Assembly: GCA_038380795.1 (NCBI GenBank)
Contig: CM076262.1
Coordinates: forward strand, 72,746,629 to 72,810,628
Reading direction: 5' to 3'
DNA from: Pyrocephalus nanus
Lineage: Eukaryota > Chordata > Aves > Passeriformes > Tyrannidae
Length of the DNA: 64,000 nucleotides
Made by a program: the position numbers and the translations under genes. Below are positions 46,691 through 58,950 of the stretch, piece after piece (position 1 is the stretch's first letter; each line of letters starts with the position of its first letter). The notes below the pieces were generated by a model. It worked only from the letters and a program-made list of their open reading frames with translations. It did no database searches and was not told the origin of the DNA.

Positions 46691-48189
46691 TTCTGGTGAT
46701 TGCTTGATGGTGTCTGATTCAAGACACACTAAACCATGAGAACCCTTTCAGGACATGAGGTTTTTCCAGACAGGTAAAAAAAGGTAAAGTGACCATTTTA
46801 TATGGGAAAGTCTACACTTAGAGAACTCCTAGTGAAAACTAAGGGAATATAAAGAATGAAGATTTTAAAATATTACATATTTGAACATTAACAAAAAAAA
46901 AAAAATAGCCCTTAAAATGCTGTCCTTTTTGTTCTGGGAAGGCAAAATAGCAGCCAAATGAAAACAGAACAAACCAAACCCCACAAACAGCATAGGAAAG
47001 TGGAAAGAAGAGTGAATAATGTTTACCATTATTTCCCTTCAGAACACAGATAATGGCTGACTCGCCTAAATAAATACATAAATAAATAAGAATTGTATTC
47101 CTTTTGAAGCTTCCACGGTTAGAAATTTCCTCATGGAGTTCCCTGTCATTTTCTTTCTTGAAAACATTCATGCTCCTTGCTTTAGTTACCCTTTAGGGTA
47201 ACATGTTCCATATGTCACATACCCTTTGTATGAAACAGTTTAGACTCAATTCTCCTTTCCTCCCCCCTGACCTAATTTTAAGGTCTTACTGCTGTGGAGG
47301 ACTAATCTGAATCAGTTTGATCAGACCCTCCTCTGTCATAAAGGCCATTTAACTCACCACAACATTTTTCCCCCCTTTCCATAGCAATAAGCCCAACCAA
47401 GTCGTTCTTTGGTAAGTGTTGCTATTATAAACTCCCTTAAATTCCCCCTCTAATTGAACAGTGCTCCCTGACTCAGTTCATTATTATACTACTTGCTTTC
47501 ATTCAAGTGAACTTTTAGAGTAATGCAATGCAGAAGCTTATTATCTTCTTCTTTCTTTTTCCTGGTTTCTATTCTCTGGAGTAGATGCCAAAGAGGATTT
47601 GGTTTTGCTAACAGCGGCTTCCCAAGTATTTTTTAATATTTTGCATACAACATAAATTTTTTCCTGCTCAAACACTTATTTTGATCTGATTTCTTGGAAT
47701 AAATTGCACTTAGCATCTTCACAAGCTTTTTTTTTTTTTTTTTTTTTCCTTTATGCCTTCCCATCGGTCTTCTGTGTAAGAAATGCATGCACTAAAAACT
47801 GTCCAGATGGGTTCAGGTCACTAATTCCAAAATTCTCACTCTGGATGTTCCCTGTGCCTCACCTCTTTCTCTAACACCAGTTTAGACTGGGCAGCTGATA
47901 AAATGAAACTTGTGCAAACCAAGCACACGTGACAAAAGAAGGGCCCCCTTCTCCTTCTGATTCTGTTCTCCCAATATTCACATTCCTCAAATATCCAAAG
48001 CCATAACCCTGACACAATGCCTTTCCAGTGGGTTATCAGTTTAGCTTGTGTTTGTTCTACTGGTAGGAAGAAAAAGATCAAACAAATCTTTTTCAGAATG
48101 GATCACGTAGAAAAGTTGCACCGGTTCAAATTTTAACCGAGCCTGCATCAAAACCACCCTGGTTTATACCAGGATCAGTCAGGGACTGC

Positions 48190-48398
48190 ACTGGTAGGGA
48201 AAAAAATTCTTCATGGGAAGGATTGTAAAGCATTGGGACAGATTGTATGGGAAAGCAGTGGAGTCAGCACCCCTGAAGTGTCCAAAAAACATGGATATGG
48301 CACTTGAGGACATGGTTTAGTGGTGAACAGAGTAGAACTGGGTTACCAGTTGGACTCAGTGATCTTAGAGGCCTTCTGCAACCTGAACAATTCTTTCT
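48190..48398 (+). mobile_element. CR1 LINE, 3' portion of a different subfamily
   Basis: The plus strand reads attcttcatgggaaggattg, gcattgggacagattg, ggagtcagcacccctgaagt, gcacttgaggacatggttta, gtggtgaacagagtagaact, gttggactcagtgatcttag and aggccttctgcaacctgaac. The 'cttgaggacatggtttagtgg' type differs from the common subfamily. The octamer tail has decayed. Confidence 0.88.
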
Positions 48399-51392
48399 TC
48401 TTGCTTTTGACACAACCACAGGGGCAGAAGGCTCTCTGAATCCCTCCTGGCAAAAACGGATTTTTCCCTTTTCCAGTGTGCATTGCAGGTGGAAAATAGC
48501 CCCATCTAGCCATGATTTTACCTTCAGGCCAGATCTACGCGTCTTTTAAAATAAAAAATTGCTTCCAGGCAAGGTCTACCTGTAGAGCATGGGCACAGAT
48601 GTGCTGCTGCAAAGGCCTTGTGTTGTAAAGCTCATTCTTGGGAAAGGCCATGGCTCTGTTGGCACTTAAATCCCTTTTCTTGTCACGTGCTGTCATCCCA
48701 TTAGGAGAGCTTTGCTGGCAGGGGTGACTGGCAGAATCGTGGCTCCAGACAACCCCCTCTGCTCTCCTCAGCTTTATAAAACCTGGGATTTGGTATCTCT
48801 GCAGTATTTGCTTTCATGATATGCCCACCAAAGTGAACTGTTCTCCAGTGATTCCTGTTCTCCAGCTGCAAACGTGTCTGACAAAGAGACGAGCTGACCT
48901 GCCAGGGCCCGTGGTGTGCCAGAGCTGGACTGAAATGAGCCACTGTGAGGGATGGCCAGAGAAGCTTCTGGGCTTGGACCTGCTGGTCCCTGCAGAGGAA
49001 CAGCTCCTTGAGTGGTACCCAAATTGTTGTGCTGTGACGTAGCGTCTCGTGGTTGGATTCTCTGGTTTCCTGGAAAGTCAAACCGCAGCTGAAAACTCCT
49101 GCAGCAAGCTGGGATGTTCTGAAATGTTTACACTGCTGGGATTGTCTGCTGTGGGTGCCTCCAGGATTCTCTCTTGGCTGGACTTGCCCCAGTGACAGCA
49201 CTAACACAGCACTCCCATCTTTCCTCTCTGGCCTTTCTGTTTCCATGACCTTTAAAAAGGTCAAACACCTTAAGGTCCTCCCTCAACAGTGGCCAAGTTA
49301 AAGGTTTATCAGGAGGAACTGAGGGGCAGACACACAGAATTTATCACCAGATGAGCCTCATGTATCACAGAAATTGCTGGAAATTGGGTGAGAAGAGCTA
49401 AGACGTGGAGATCACTTCTGGATTTTGCCCCTTACAAGTCAGGATAATGATAAAAAACAGAAATACCCAAGAAGCAGCTTGTGCAGGTTCTGATTATTAC
49501 ATAGTTCAAGCTGGAACAAAAGTGCTAAATCAAAGCACAGAGTCAGTTCCAAGGATACTGAGTTCAAAACTGAGATCCTGACACAAACTTTGGCTTCTTA
49601 ATCTTTTTTTTTATGCCCGAGAGCCAATATGTACTCAAATGAAAGACATGCACTATTCCTGGACACTACAGAAGTGATGCATCTGAAACATCATTATCCT
49701 GATTTGTTTCTGTAGGATATCTAAGACAAAGCCCTTCACCAAAGGATGAGAAACCCTCTGTTCACACTCAAGAAAAATGTCTGCCACAATGCTGACTTTT
49801 CTGAGTAGACTGCAGGATCCTGTCAGCCTGTTTAAGCTCAGAAAAGAGCTTACTTCACTGAACAGTCTTTTTTTTTTTAATGTAAAGAAGAGTAGAACAT
49901 GCTTTTGAAATAGAAGAAAACTTTAAAAATCCCACCAAATCACAGTGCAGTCACATACTCTACTGATGAAGAGCATATAGGAACCTTTACTGAGTACAAC
50001 TGTAGAGAAAGAAAGCAACAAAATTTAACAAAGAGCAAACAAAGTAAGTGGTATTTCTTAAACCTAAATCTGGGAATTGCAAAGAGTCAGAAATCCTTTA
50101 AATCCCTGGAGCTTGTTTTGGGTACAAAGAAACTAATTGGGATTTGAAGTCCTATTTATTATGGAGAAGAGTGATCCCAAAAGCTGAGAGAGTGTCAAAG
50201 AGTTAAAAGTCATGAATTTACCGAGAAAAAAAATATGAGTCAATGTCAAAAAGTTTACAAGCTGCCCATATGAAAATATTTTGGGTTCAATTCAGCAGAT
50301 CAAAACAGCTTGCTTGACTTGAACTTTAAAAGAGATAAACAAAAAATATGTTTAGAAGCACAAGTTGTTTAGTTGTTTGAAGTGAACAGGCTTTCCTTCC
50401 ACACGGTCTGAATTTAATTTATTAGACTTTTCTGCTTCAAAACCCTTTCATGAATTTGGGAAGCCTGGGCTGTATGGTGTGTTTATTGCAAAGTGAGAGT
50501 CTCCTCTGGTTGCTGCAATTCAATGCAGTCAATCCTTGACCTGAAGGATAATGTCATAACAGTGGAATCATAAAATCTAACAATATTGTCCAAAGGATCT
50601 TTGGACAAGTATTTAAAATGCTTGGAAGTCCATTTTTTTCTGACAATACAGGCATCTGAATTTTGCCTAGAAGATCATATGTTCTGCAGTTTAGCATCAC
50701 TGGCTAGTGGTTTGCATCCCTGGGAGGGTCTGGCCCTGAGCTGAAAATATTCAAATGATTTGTGAAATGATATCATTCCATGGAAAAAAAAAAAAAAAAA
50801 AACCACACAAAAAACCCCAACCACAACAACAAAAAAAACCAACAAACTTTGATTGTCAGCATGTGTCACGCAGGAGCTGTTTTTTGGTTTGGTGCCAGCT
50901 CACTTTTTCACCAGTTCTGAGATGGGCAAATGTATTTCTTCATCATAAAAAAAAATAAAAAAAATTTCTCCTCTCCTCCCTCCTACCCATCTTTGCTCTT
51001 CTCCCAGCTGTCATCACTGTTTACAGTTTGAGTAAGCAAAAATATATATATATTTACAAGTGCAGCTCACTGCTGTGTTTGCTGGTATAGACTGCCCGGG
51101 GGCATATCTGTGAATGGAGCACATACATAAATATACCCCCTTCTCCTGTCAGCCTCTCCCCTCCCCTGCCTTGCTTCCTTAAGCCTTGTGTTAAATTCTT
51201 CTGCTGGATTCCGATTTTGGGAGGGAGGCTGACATCCCCCCCATGGCTGTACGTGAGTGCTGTCAGAGCACTGAGCACGAGGTTCCCACCGCTCCCAAAC
51301 CTCCTGTCCTTCCCAAACAGCCCTGTTCCCTCTCTCCTGCCCTGTGAACTGACAGAGTTGACGGATTTTTTGGACAATACCCCAGGCACACG

Positions 51393-51463
51393 GTGTGGCT
51401 CTTGGGGGTTGGACTCCATGATCCTTGGGGGTCCCTTCCAACTCAGGAAATTCTGTGATTCTG
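51393..51463 (+). mobile_element. CR1 LINE, 3'-terminal fragment
   Basis: The text ggttggactccatgatcctt, gggggtcccttccaactcag and attctgtgattctg is the CR1 3' end with a short octamer tail. Confidence 0.88.
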
Positions 51464-52260
51464 AGCAGCCAGCAGTTAAATTCACTAACCTGTGTTCAGT
51501 CCCCAACTCCCATGGGAATTGCCCTTAAAAGTTTGGGAAAGACATTAAGGACTTGTTTATGCTGCTAAAATTAACTTGATTTTTTTTTTTTTTTCCTCTA
51601 GCATTACTGATGAACGTGTAGCTGCTACATGTTATACCAGTAAAGACAAAACTTGTTAGTTTTATTTTAGGTGTATTTATTTAGGTGTATTTGCTGAAGC
51701 TGATTCAGTAGCACAGTTGAAGGTTTTGTTTGTTTGTTTCGTAACTAGGATGCATTTAGTGGTTCTGAAGTAAAAGAAGAATGCAGCTTTCTAAAGCTGC
51801 TTTTCTACCTAGGAAATGGGAATGATAGTAATTAAATTTCCCTCAGTGACACTGTTGAGTTGTATTTGTTGTGGGAGCCCCTGTGGGAGATGAGGATAGC
51901 TCTGTACCCAAGGTTCCCTGGATATATTCATGTATGGGCAAAAACGCATTGAGATATTTGTTTCAACTCTGCATTTCACTCATCTGTGTCACAATAACTA
52001 AAAATAAAAACTAGGGGAAAACGAGGCTGTTGCTTGCCACTCTTTCCCTAGCTGCAGGATGTCTGTAACAAAGGATTATATAAATGTAGCTGTAAATTAT
52101 ACTGATAGACACAGACCTGGGAGACTCCTGATTGATGTACACAGTGATCAAGTGGTCTGGGGGCAGTCTGAACAGGGCCTGAGAAAGGGGTGAACCCACT
52201 CACCCCTCACCTCCAGAAGGATACTAACAGTGTTTTCTGCTGATGGTTTAGTAGATCAGA

Positions 52261-52392
52261 AAATCACAGAATCATAGAATGGTCTGGGGTGGAAGGGAGG
52301 TTAAAGATCCCCTAGTCCCAACCCCCCTGCCATGGGCAGGGACACCTTCCAACAGATCAGGTTGCTCAGAGCCCCATCCAACCTGGCCTTCA
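52261..52392 (-). mobile_element. CR1 LINE, ~0.13-kb 3' end
   Basis: The segment starts aaatcacagaatcatagaat, then ggtctggggtggaaggg, ccccctgccatgggcaggga, tcaggttgctcagagcccca and tccaacctggcctt, then abruptly becomes unique sequence. It is 5'-truncated. Confidence 0.9.
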
Positions 52393-55300
52393 CAAATTTG
52401 GGCTTGTTTCTGATACTGGTGATGACACTGATCTTGCTGATAAAATTTAGCCAGGCACTGATTTTGGATCATAGATTCTTATCTGATTCTTGTAGAATCA
52501 ATCTCAGCTAAATAAAAATGTGACCATCTTAACTTTCAGTGAGTGTTTACATGACCATGTGTGACCATGGAAACAGCTGTGTATTATTGCCTCCCTTTGT
52601 TATCAAAGAGAAAATCTTCTTGCTGATCATATTGATAATATCAATGATCTGCATGTCCTACACATAGTGACACCTCACAGTGCTGACTCAGACAAGATGT
52701 GAGTTCAAGAATGAACATAAAAGTGTTCAATTCCTTTCAGTGAGTCATCACCTCCAGAAAAAAAAAAAAAAAAAAAAGGGAAAATCAGTATCAGGGGTAG
52801 GATTTTCAAAGTGTGATAAAGGTGCTCGCCCTTTCAGTTGCCAGAAGTGCTTTGGTGCTTTTGCAGGTCTCACAGCAAATTACCAAAATGCTCTCTAACA
52901 CTCTGGGAAGTAAAAATAACTTTAAAAGCCCCCATCCTATAGATATTTGAGGAGTATTACTGAGATAGTGCATCCACTGTCTGGACAAGTCCTGCTATTA
53001 TGTTGTCTGTCAAAGACGCAGCTTTTCTGGAATGTGGAATTGATAAAAAAAAATAGAATCCAGCATTATATTCCCTACACAGATAAACTGTAGCAACAAC
53101 AGATTTAGCACGTGAAGTTCAAGCAGAACTACCTCTGGCTGATAATTTTGTTCTCCAAAAAAACCACATTTTTTGGTTAGTGTGTGGAATCACCGCAATA
53201 TTTTTCATCAAGTCCTCTCCTCTCCCAGTTTTCACATTAAATTGTTAAGAGAAAGCATGAAAGTGGTTTCTATTTGATAAACTATGGTAGTGGAAAAAAA
53301 AACCCCAACTTATCACCCTAAAAAATAGACACAGAGAAGTGAATTACAAGTCTGAAGTCTTAAGTGGTCAGAATTTCACTGATCCCAAGGGCAGCCTGTC
53401 CTTGTTTTTCTTTCATGCAGGTTACATGACATAATCAGAGGCTGTGATCCTGTGTTTTTCTCCACCTTTTATGACTTTTCTGTTGGTCATTGATTTATAA
53501 TCTGACAGCCAGAAACGAGAAACATAAAATGAACGCAGTGTATTAAAAAAGAATTCCAGCTAACGAGCATCCATGCACTTTGTCAATTGTTTGTAGCTAT
53601 TTTTTGGTCTTCTAGGCAAACAGCTGTGTGTACCCTATACAGCATGTTTCAGGACCAAAAGAAGTTAGTGGGAGTCTGTCTGTCTCCTTTTGGAGACATG
53701 GAATGGGGCTGATAAAGCTGTGAGAAACGCTGGGGAAACCTTTGGGGACTCTTACTCAGAATTACTTAATGAGTCAGGATGAAAACACACAATCCCTCTG
53801 GTATTCCCTAATCCTTCATATTTTCAGTAATACAGTGTGTCAACACGCTGGAGACCAGAATGTGTCCTCTAAACACACTGTACCCGCAGTGACACCAGAC
53901 AGTGGGGGCTGTCATCTCCTTATATCACTCATGTCAGCACTGTGGCCAGGGGATGCAAGTTCTGGGAGTTAAAGAGTGAGATCACTCGTGTCCCCTCCAC
54001 CTTTTGGTCCCTAACACTTCCAGGCATGATTACATCCAGGATGGCATGGATCACCAGTTCAGGAATAGCAGCTATCCAGCGTGAATGATCTTCTACATCC
54101 TTAGGCTAAACTCTAACTTCTGGTACTTTCAAAATACATTACCCGACATAATTACTGCTTTGAAGGCCTGGAAAGCCTGGTAATGTGTATGAATTCACAT
54201 CTTGGCCACCTATATATGTCTGAACACACTCCTGATATCTTTGCCCTTCCTTTTTAAAGCACCACTTTTTTTTTTTTTTTTCCCCAAGAATTAACATGTT
54301 CAGAATGTATTTTTTTTTCCACAGTGTTGCCCCATTAAGATGGCAACTTTGTGGCTGTCTGTCACTCCTGTTTGAGCTGGACCGTCTGCTGCAGTGTCTG
54401 ACTGGTGGCTTGACCCACTTCACACCCTTAAATCTTACAGCAGGGACTTCTTTCAGAAGAACAAACCAGGGTCTCACTTGCCTGACAGATATTAATCGTG
54501 ACTAAGCCATCACAGAGTGTGGCACAGCAAGAAAAAATGCTGCTTTACATTTGAACCATCTGGGAGCAAGGACCTCAACAAATGAAGACACAAATGAAAG
54601 TTTTCTTTAAAAAGAAACAAAGCGAGTCACTCCAAACGAGTTGTCTTTTGAAATGCCCTCAGTAAGGAAACGCAGCCACTACGCCTTGCAAAGCTCAAAG
54701 CAAATAAGAAGGGCTGAGCATAAATAAAGTTAATTGAGGATGAGTACTGAAGAAACCCGACACAGACAAAGCAGAAAAAGTGATGCCATTCTGCCCTAAA
54801 TAGATCATGTGACCTACCTACATATAATATTTATACTTAACAATAAAGGAAATTCATCCAAACACAGGGAGTCATAAAAACTAGTAATATTTTCATTAAA
54901 ACCAGACTAAGGCTCGTCTTCATGTTAAGCCCATTATGCTGCAAAAGTGTAATTAAATGAATTTCAGCAACCCTATACCTCTTCATTTTTTCGGGAGTCT
55001 GGGGCTATTTAATAAGCCAGCATCACTGCAACTGTTTCTTGTTTTTATAAACACAAAGCCAAACCACTGAAGGAGAAACTCTTTCTCGAAAACAATTTTT
55101 CAGCATCGAGTTTTACCTGCAAATTCAGGTATTTTCCAGGATTTACTCTGCTTGTAGCAGGGGGTGGGCTCCTTTTTGTTGTGCATGGAAGTGCAAGGAA
55201 GAGACATGGAGCTTCAGTTTTATGCTACACTCAGAAAGAAGGGAGGTAAAACAGATTTAGTTGCCTTAACTCCTAGGTTTTCAAAGGGAGTACAAATGTT

Positions 55301-57987
55301 CCCCATGTTTTCTAAAGATCTGTACTATCAACAACGATTATTAATCCTCCATTTCATTTTTCACTAGAAGCGACTGCAAGAGGGTGGGTGAAACACTCCA
55401 GGGATCCTGTTCTCACATTCCAGGCCCTGGGATCAAACAGAGATTTCACCTCCTAAAGTGATTCCATCTTACAGTCGAAAGCTACTCTGTCTGGGGAGGC
55501 CACAACCCAAGCTATGGACTGCAGAAGTTTCTCTCAGCCTTGGCAGATCTTCAGATTTCTCCTCCAGGTTTTTTGTTTTCTTTATTTTTTTTTTTAGGTT
55601 GCCTTCACTCGGCTCCACTTGGCATACCAGTAGATCAGAGGCATCAAGTTTCTCCTCACAAATCCTAGTAGCCATAAGGACTGTATTTAATGAAGTGACT
55701 CCCACCTCAGCAGAATGAGACTGCTTTGACTACATTATTATGATAATCAACAATTAAGTTGGCATTTGCCAGCCGTAACCACAGATGTCTCCCCTGAAGT
55801 GTGGGAGAAACAGCACTAATGTCAAACACCACAGTGTGGGAACACTTGGCACGCAACGCCAGCAGAAGAAAATGGAGCATTTGGCCTCGCTCCTGGAAGA
55901 TACTGAGATTGAAGTGACATAAATACATAATTAGGAGAATCCGTGCATCAACAAGCCTGCTTCGCTGCAGAAGTGTTGGAGAAATCACAGCGTTTTTCAT
56001 TGTTCTTCAGCTCTCCTGCCATGGAGGTATCTGAGACAAACACGTGCCTGACTCTGATTTTAAGAAGGCTGCTGAGAGGCCCTCCTTTATCTTTGATCTC
56101 TACGTGTACAATAAGCAGATCCTCCACAGCAATGCCTCTGAGCAGCGAGCCACCTCTAAATCACAGCCCAGTAGTAGTGCTCGTGTTTGGCTTGTGCATG
56201 TCTCCCTCAGCTCCAGTACAGTGAGTTCAGTAGGCTTGGAGCTGAACTGCAGCGCAGCCATTAATCAAAAAACCCCTATAAAATTGAGTTCCAGGAATTT
56301 ATAAATACATAATACAAATATGAGCTGTGGGATCTTTCCCTGTAAACACTCCATCTCGGCGGTGCTTCGTGTCTCCCCGAGCACCATAACCCCACCAGCC
56401 AGAATAGCTCGTTCTGGGTTTCTGTCTGCCTCAACACAGCCTTGCTTTGTGCCTCTTTTCAGTTTACAGTTGTGAAGGGGAGAGAGGAAGAAAAGTGCCA
56501 TCACCACAAAAGCCTACCTATTTTTTTCCCATGGGACAAGCAGGCCATGACCCCACAGGTCTGTGCTCAACTGCTTTTGTTATTTCTGGAATAAGATGGG
56601 CAGGACTGGATCCATCCTACCCCCATTCCAATAACCCTAACCCTAGCCCATGTCCAAGAAGTTCAGTGTAACTCCAAAGTCCACCAAAGTACTTAGGATT
56701 CTCTCCATTCACTTCATCTGGATTGGTCTGTGGGGTACTAATATCTTTGCTTTCAGAGTGGGAAAAAAAAATACAATTTTTGTGGGTTTTTTTTCTGAAG
56801 GAATGTTCTCTCTATTTGTGCTTTTCTTTTATATGAAAACTCTCCTTTCCTCCCCTTCACTGCTATTCCCTGTTAAAACCCCCATTTTTAGCTGTCATAG
56901 GGGACAGTCTAATACTGAAAGTTTTTCCACTGGTTCCTTCTCCTTCGGAGACCACTTGACTTGACCTTCCAGAATGCTGCTGGGTGATTGTTTTGGAGAA
57001 TGCTGAGTGGGGAGATCAGCTTCTTTGCCTTCCAGGAGTGACCTGCAAAGGGCTTTCCCAGTGAATCAATTTGCTTTCGTGTACTCTGCAAGGCTTTGTT
57101 TGGCCTTGTCTTACTCAGACTGCTCCGTGATGGCATAAGCACATGTTGGTCTCTGACTGGAGAAGCCTTGTAAAGTGGAGAGAGGAGTTTTCTTGTAGGT
57201 GTTTGGTTTTGTTTTTTTTTTTTATCTTTTGCTTTTAGTTTGGAATGTAAGCAGGGCTCGGTAATTCATAAAGCTCGGGAGATATTCATTGTAGCCCAAG
57301 TAAGCGGAGTTAATGTTTAATTTTTCATTTTTAAGTGCTGATGCAGAGCACAACGCCGCACATGCAGTTTACAAGGCTCCCACCACTAGCATTTGGACTC
57401 CATTTTAAACTTATAAATCACAGGCTAAGTATAGTGCTTGTTTGCGTCTGTTAAATATTTCCCTCTCGTTTGTTCTTATCAACATCCAGTAATGATATAT
57501 ACATATGTCATGCGAGACAGTAAATATGCAGAGGTTTCAAGGAAAAGCTCTGTGCCATATCTCTGCTGATTAATGTGTAAATGTGCCTAAAATCTAGGGC
57601 AGTGATAACCTTTGGCACAGCCCGGAGGAAAGAACACGGCAGATAAATGTGCTCCTAAGAAAAGTGCCACCCAGCCTCCATTTCAGGGACTCCAGACGAT
57701 TGTGTTCCCTAGTCCTGGTCATTCCCAGGTGTATTTCACTCAGTCTGAGAGGCAGGAAATTGCATTTTCATCTTTATTCTCTGGCCAGCTGTAAGCTAAA
57801 CCCGTACTTGAAGGCTATAGCAACAAATCCACTAAGCACAGGAATCTCCTGCCACTGTGCTCATCGGTCATTTTAACTCTGTGCTTCTATTTTCCATGGT
57901 TGCACCATATGGAAGGGGAGTCTTGCCTGCATGGTGCAACTGTGAGAAGCAGCAGGTGAGGCTTTGCACTGTGCTGCTGGGGCTAGA
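52393..57987. other. Upstream non-coding DNA with candidate conserved segments
   Basis: Free of recognisable CR1 for 5.6 kb. Positions 54580-55110, 55700-56300 and 57240-57560 are unique, with retained CpG and mixed homeobox-like sites. Short frames at 55707-56000 (minus) and 56044-56304 (plus) show no known domain. Confidence 0.55.
56632..56645. repeat. Short interstitial telomere-like repeat
   Basis: TAACCCTAACCCTA, just over two CCCTAA units. Confidence 0.7.
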
Positions 57988-58232
57988 ACTAACAAGAGTA
58001 GGTTTAGATTGGATATTGGGAAGGAATCCTTCCCTGGGAGGGTGGGCAGGCCCTGGCACAGGTTGCCCAGAGAAGCTGTGGCTGCCCCAGCCCTGGCAGT
58101 GTCCCAGGCCAGGTTGGATGGGGCTCTGACCAACCTGTGACAGTGGAAGGTGTCCCTGCCCATGGCAGGGGGCTGGAATGAGATGACCTTTAATGTCCCT
58201 TCCAACCCAAACCATTCTGTGACTCTGTGATT
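57988..58232 (+). mobile_element. CR1 LINE, ~0.25-kb 3' end
   Basis: Order: gtaggtttagattggatatt, ccctgggagggtgggcaggc, gttgcccagagaagctgtgg, ccaggccaggttggatgggg, gtgtccctgcccatggcagg, cccttccaacccaaaccatt and ctgtgactctgtgat. It is a 5'-truncated member of the common subfamily with a two-unit tail. Confidence 0.93.
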
Positions 58233-58896
58233 AAGAAACGGAGAAGATCCTCGAGTGCATACCTGAGGATGAAGCCAAATGATGCATTTGAGACTAAGAG
58301 ATCATATAAACGACCTGTTCAGCAAACTTATTTTAATTTTCCAGCCAAATCCTCCTACTAATACAACCTGGCTACAGAGTGAGACCTGTACTTGTACCTC
58401 TCCTTCTAAGTGATTGTTTCATGAGGAAAAACTGAAGATATGAGCCAAAAAAACCCCATGATAATCAGTGTAGATATTTCCTGATGCCTCTCAACACAGG
58501 AAGCAGTGTAGTAAAGACCATTTGCCTTGTAACCATCCCACAGCAGATAAGGGCTTTACTCAGGTGCTCACCCACTGGTGTCTCTTTCCCTTCAATATTC
58601 CCAAAGGAATTCTGCAAAGCTTCCAATAGGACACACTACTCTACAAGGGCCTTTGATAAATTAGAATTCGTGTTTTCCAGACCTTGCCATGTGGGTTTCC
58701 CTTGCTGATAATTAGCTCAAGCTGCTGGAACAGATTTTTGTCCCTCCTAATGCGACAGTGAAGCAAGAAGAGAGCTGCTTGGCTGAAGGATCAGGCAGGC
58801 ACAGGATGTCCTTCTAAACAGCAACAAGTTTCTTAGAAAACATGCACTTTTCATCACAGGAGGTGACCAAGAATAGGACAGATATATATTTACAGG

Positions 58897-58950
58897 GCAA
58901 GAGAATGAGATCTCTCATTCTTTGAGCAAGAGAATGGTGATCTCTCCATT
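58897..58950. repeat. Imperfect 29-bp tandem duplication with an internal palindrome
   Basis: GCAAGAGAATG-A-GATCTCTCATT at 58897 recurs as GCAAGAGAATGGTGATCTCTCCATT at 58926. The first copy contains AGAATGAGA, a two-base gap and TCTCATTCT, a 9-bp inverted repeat. Confidence 0.75.

Larger units (their letters stand above)
46691..52260. other. Probable NTF3 intron or upstream DNA, no exon recognised
   Basis: Unique AT-rich sequence, T and A runs (47729, 50780) and CR1 pieces at 48.2 and 51.4 kb. A minus-strand frame of 187 codons at 48701-49264 has no recognisable motif. Confidence 0.6.

Noticed and set aside
46783..46797. Minus-strand ATGGTCACTTTACC, similar to the start of the mammalian NTF3 upstream coding exon
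   Set aside because: The similarity stops after three residues and no splice donor follows.
47190..47400. Possible old CR1 (words like catgttccatatgtcacata, tttgtatgaaacagttt)
   Set aside because: Too diverged to match the order of CR1 segments by eye.
48701..49264. 187-codon minus-strand frame
   Set aside because: No recognisable motif, no exon signals, in probable intron or upstream DNA.
55707..56304. Opposing short frames in a CpG-retaining region (97 and 86 codons)
   Set aside because: Looked coding-like at first, but no family match and no consistent splice sites were seen; treated as possible conserved non-coding DNA.
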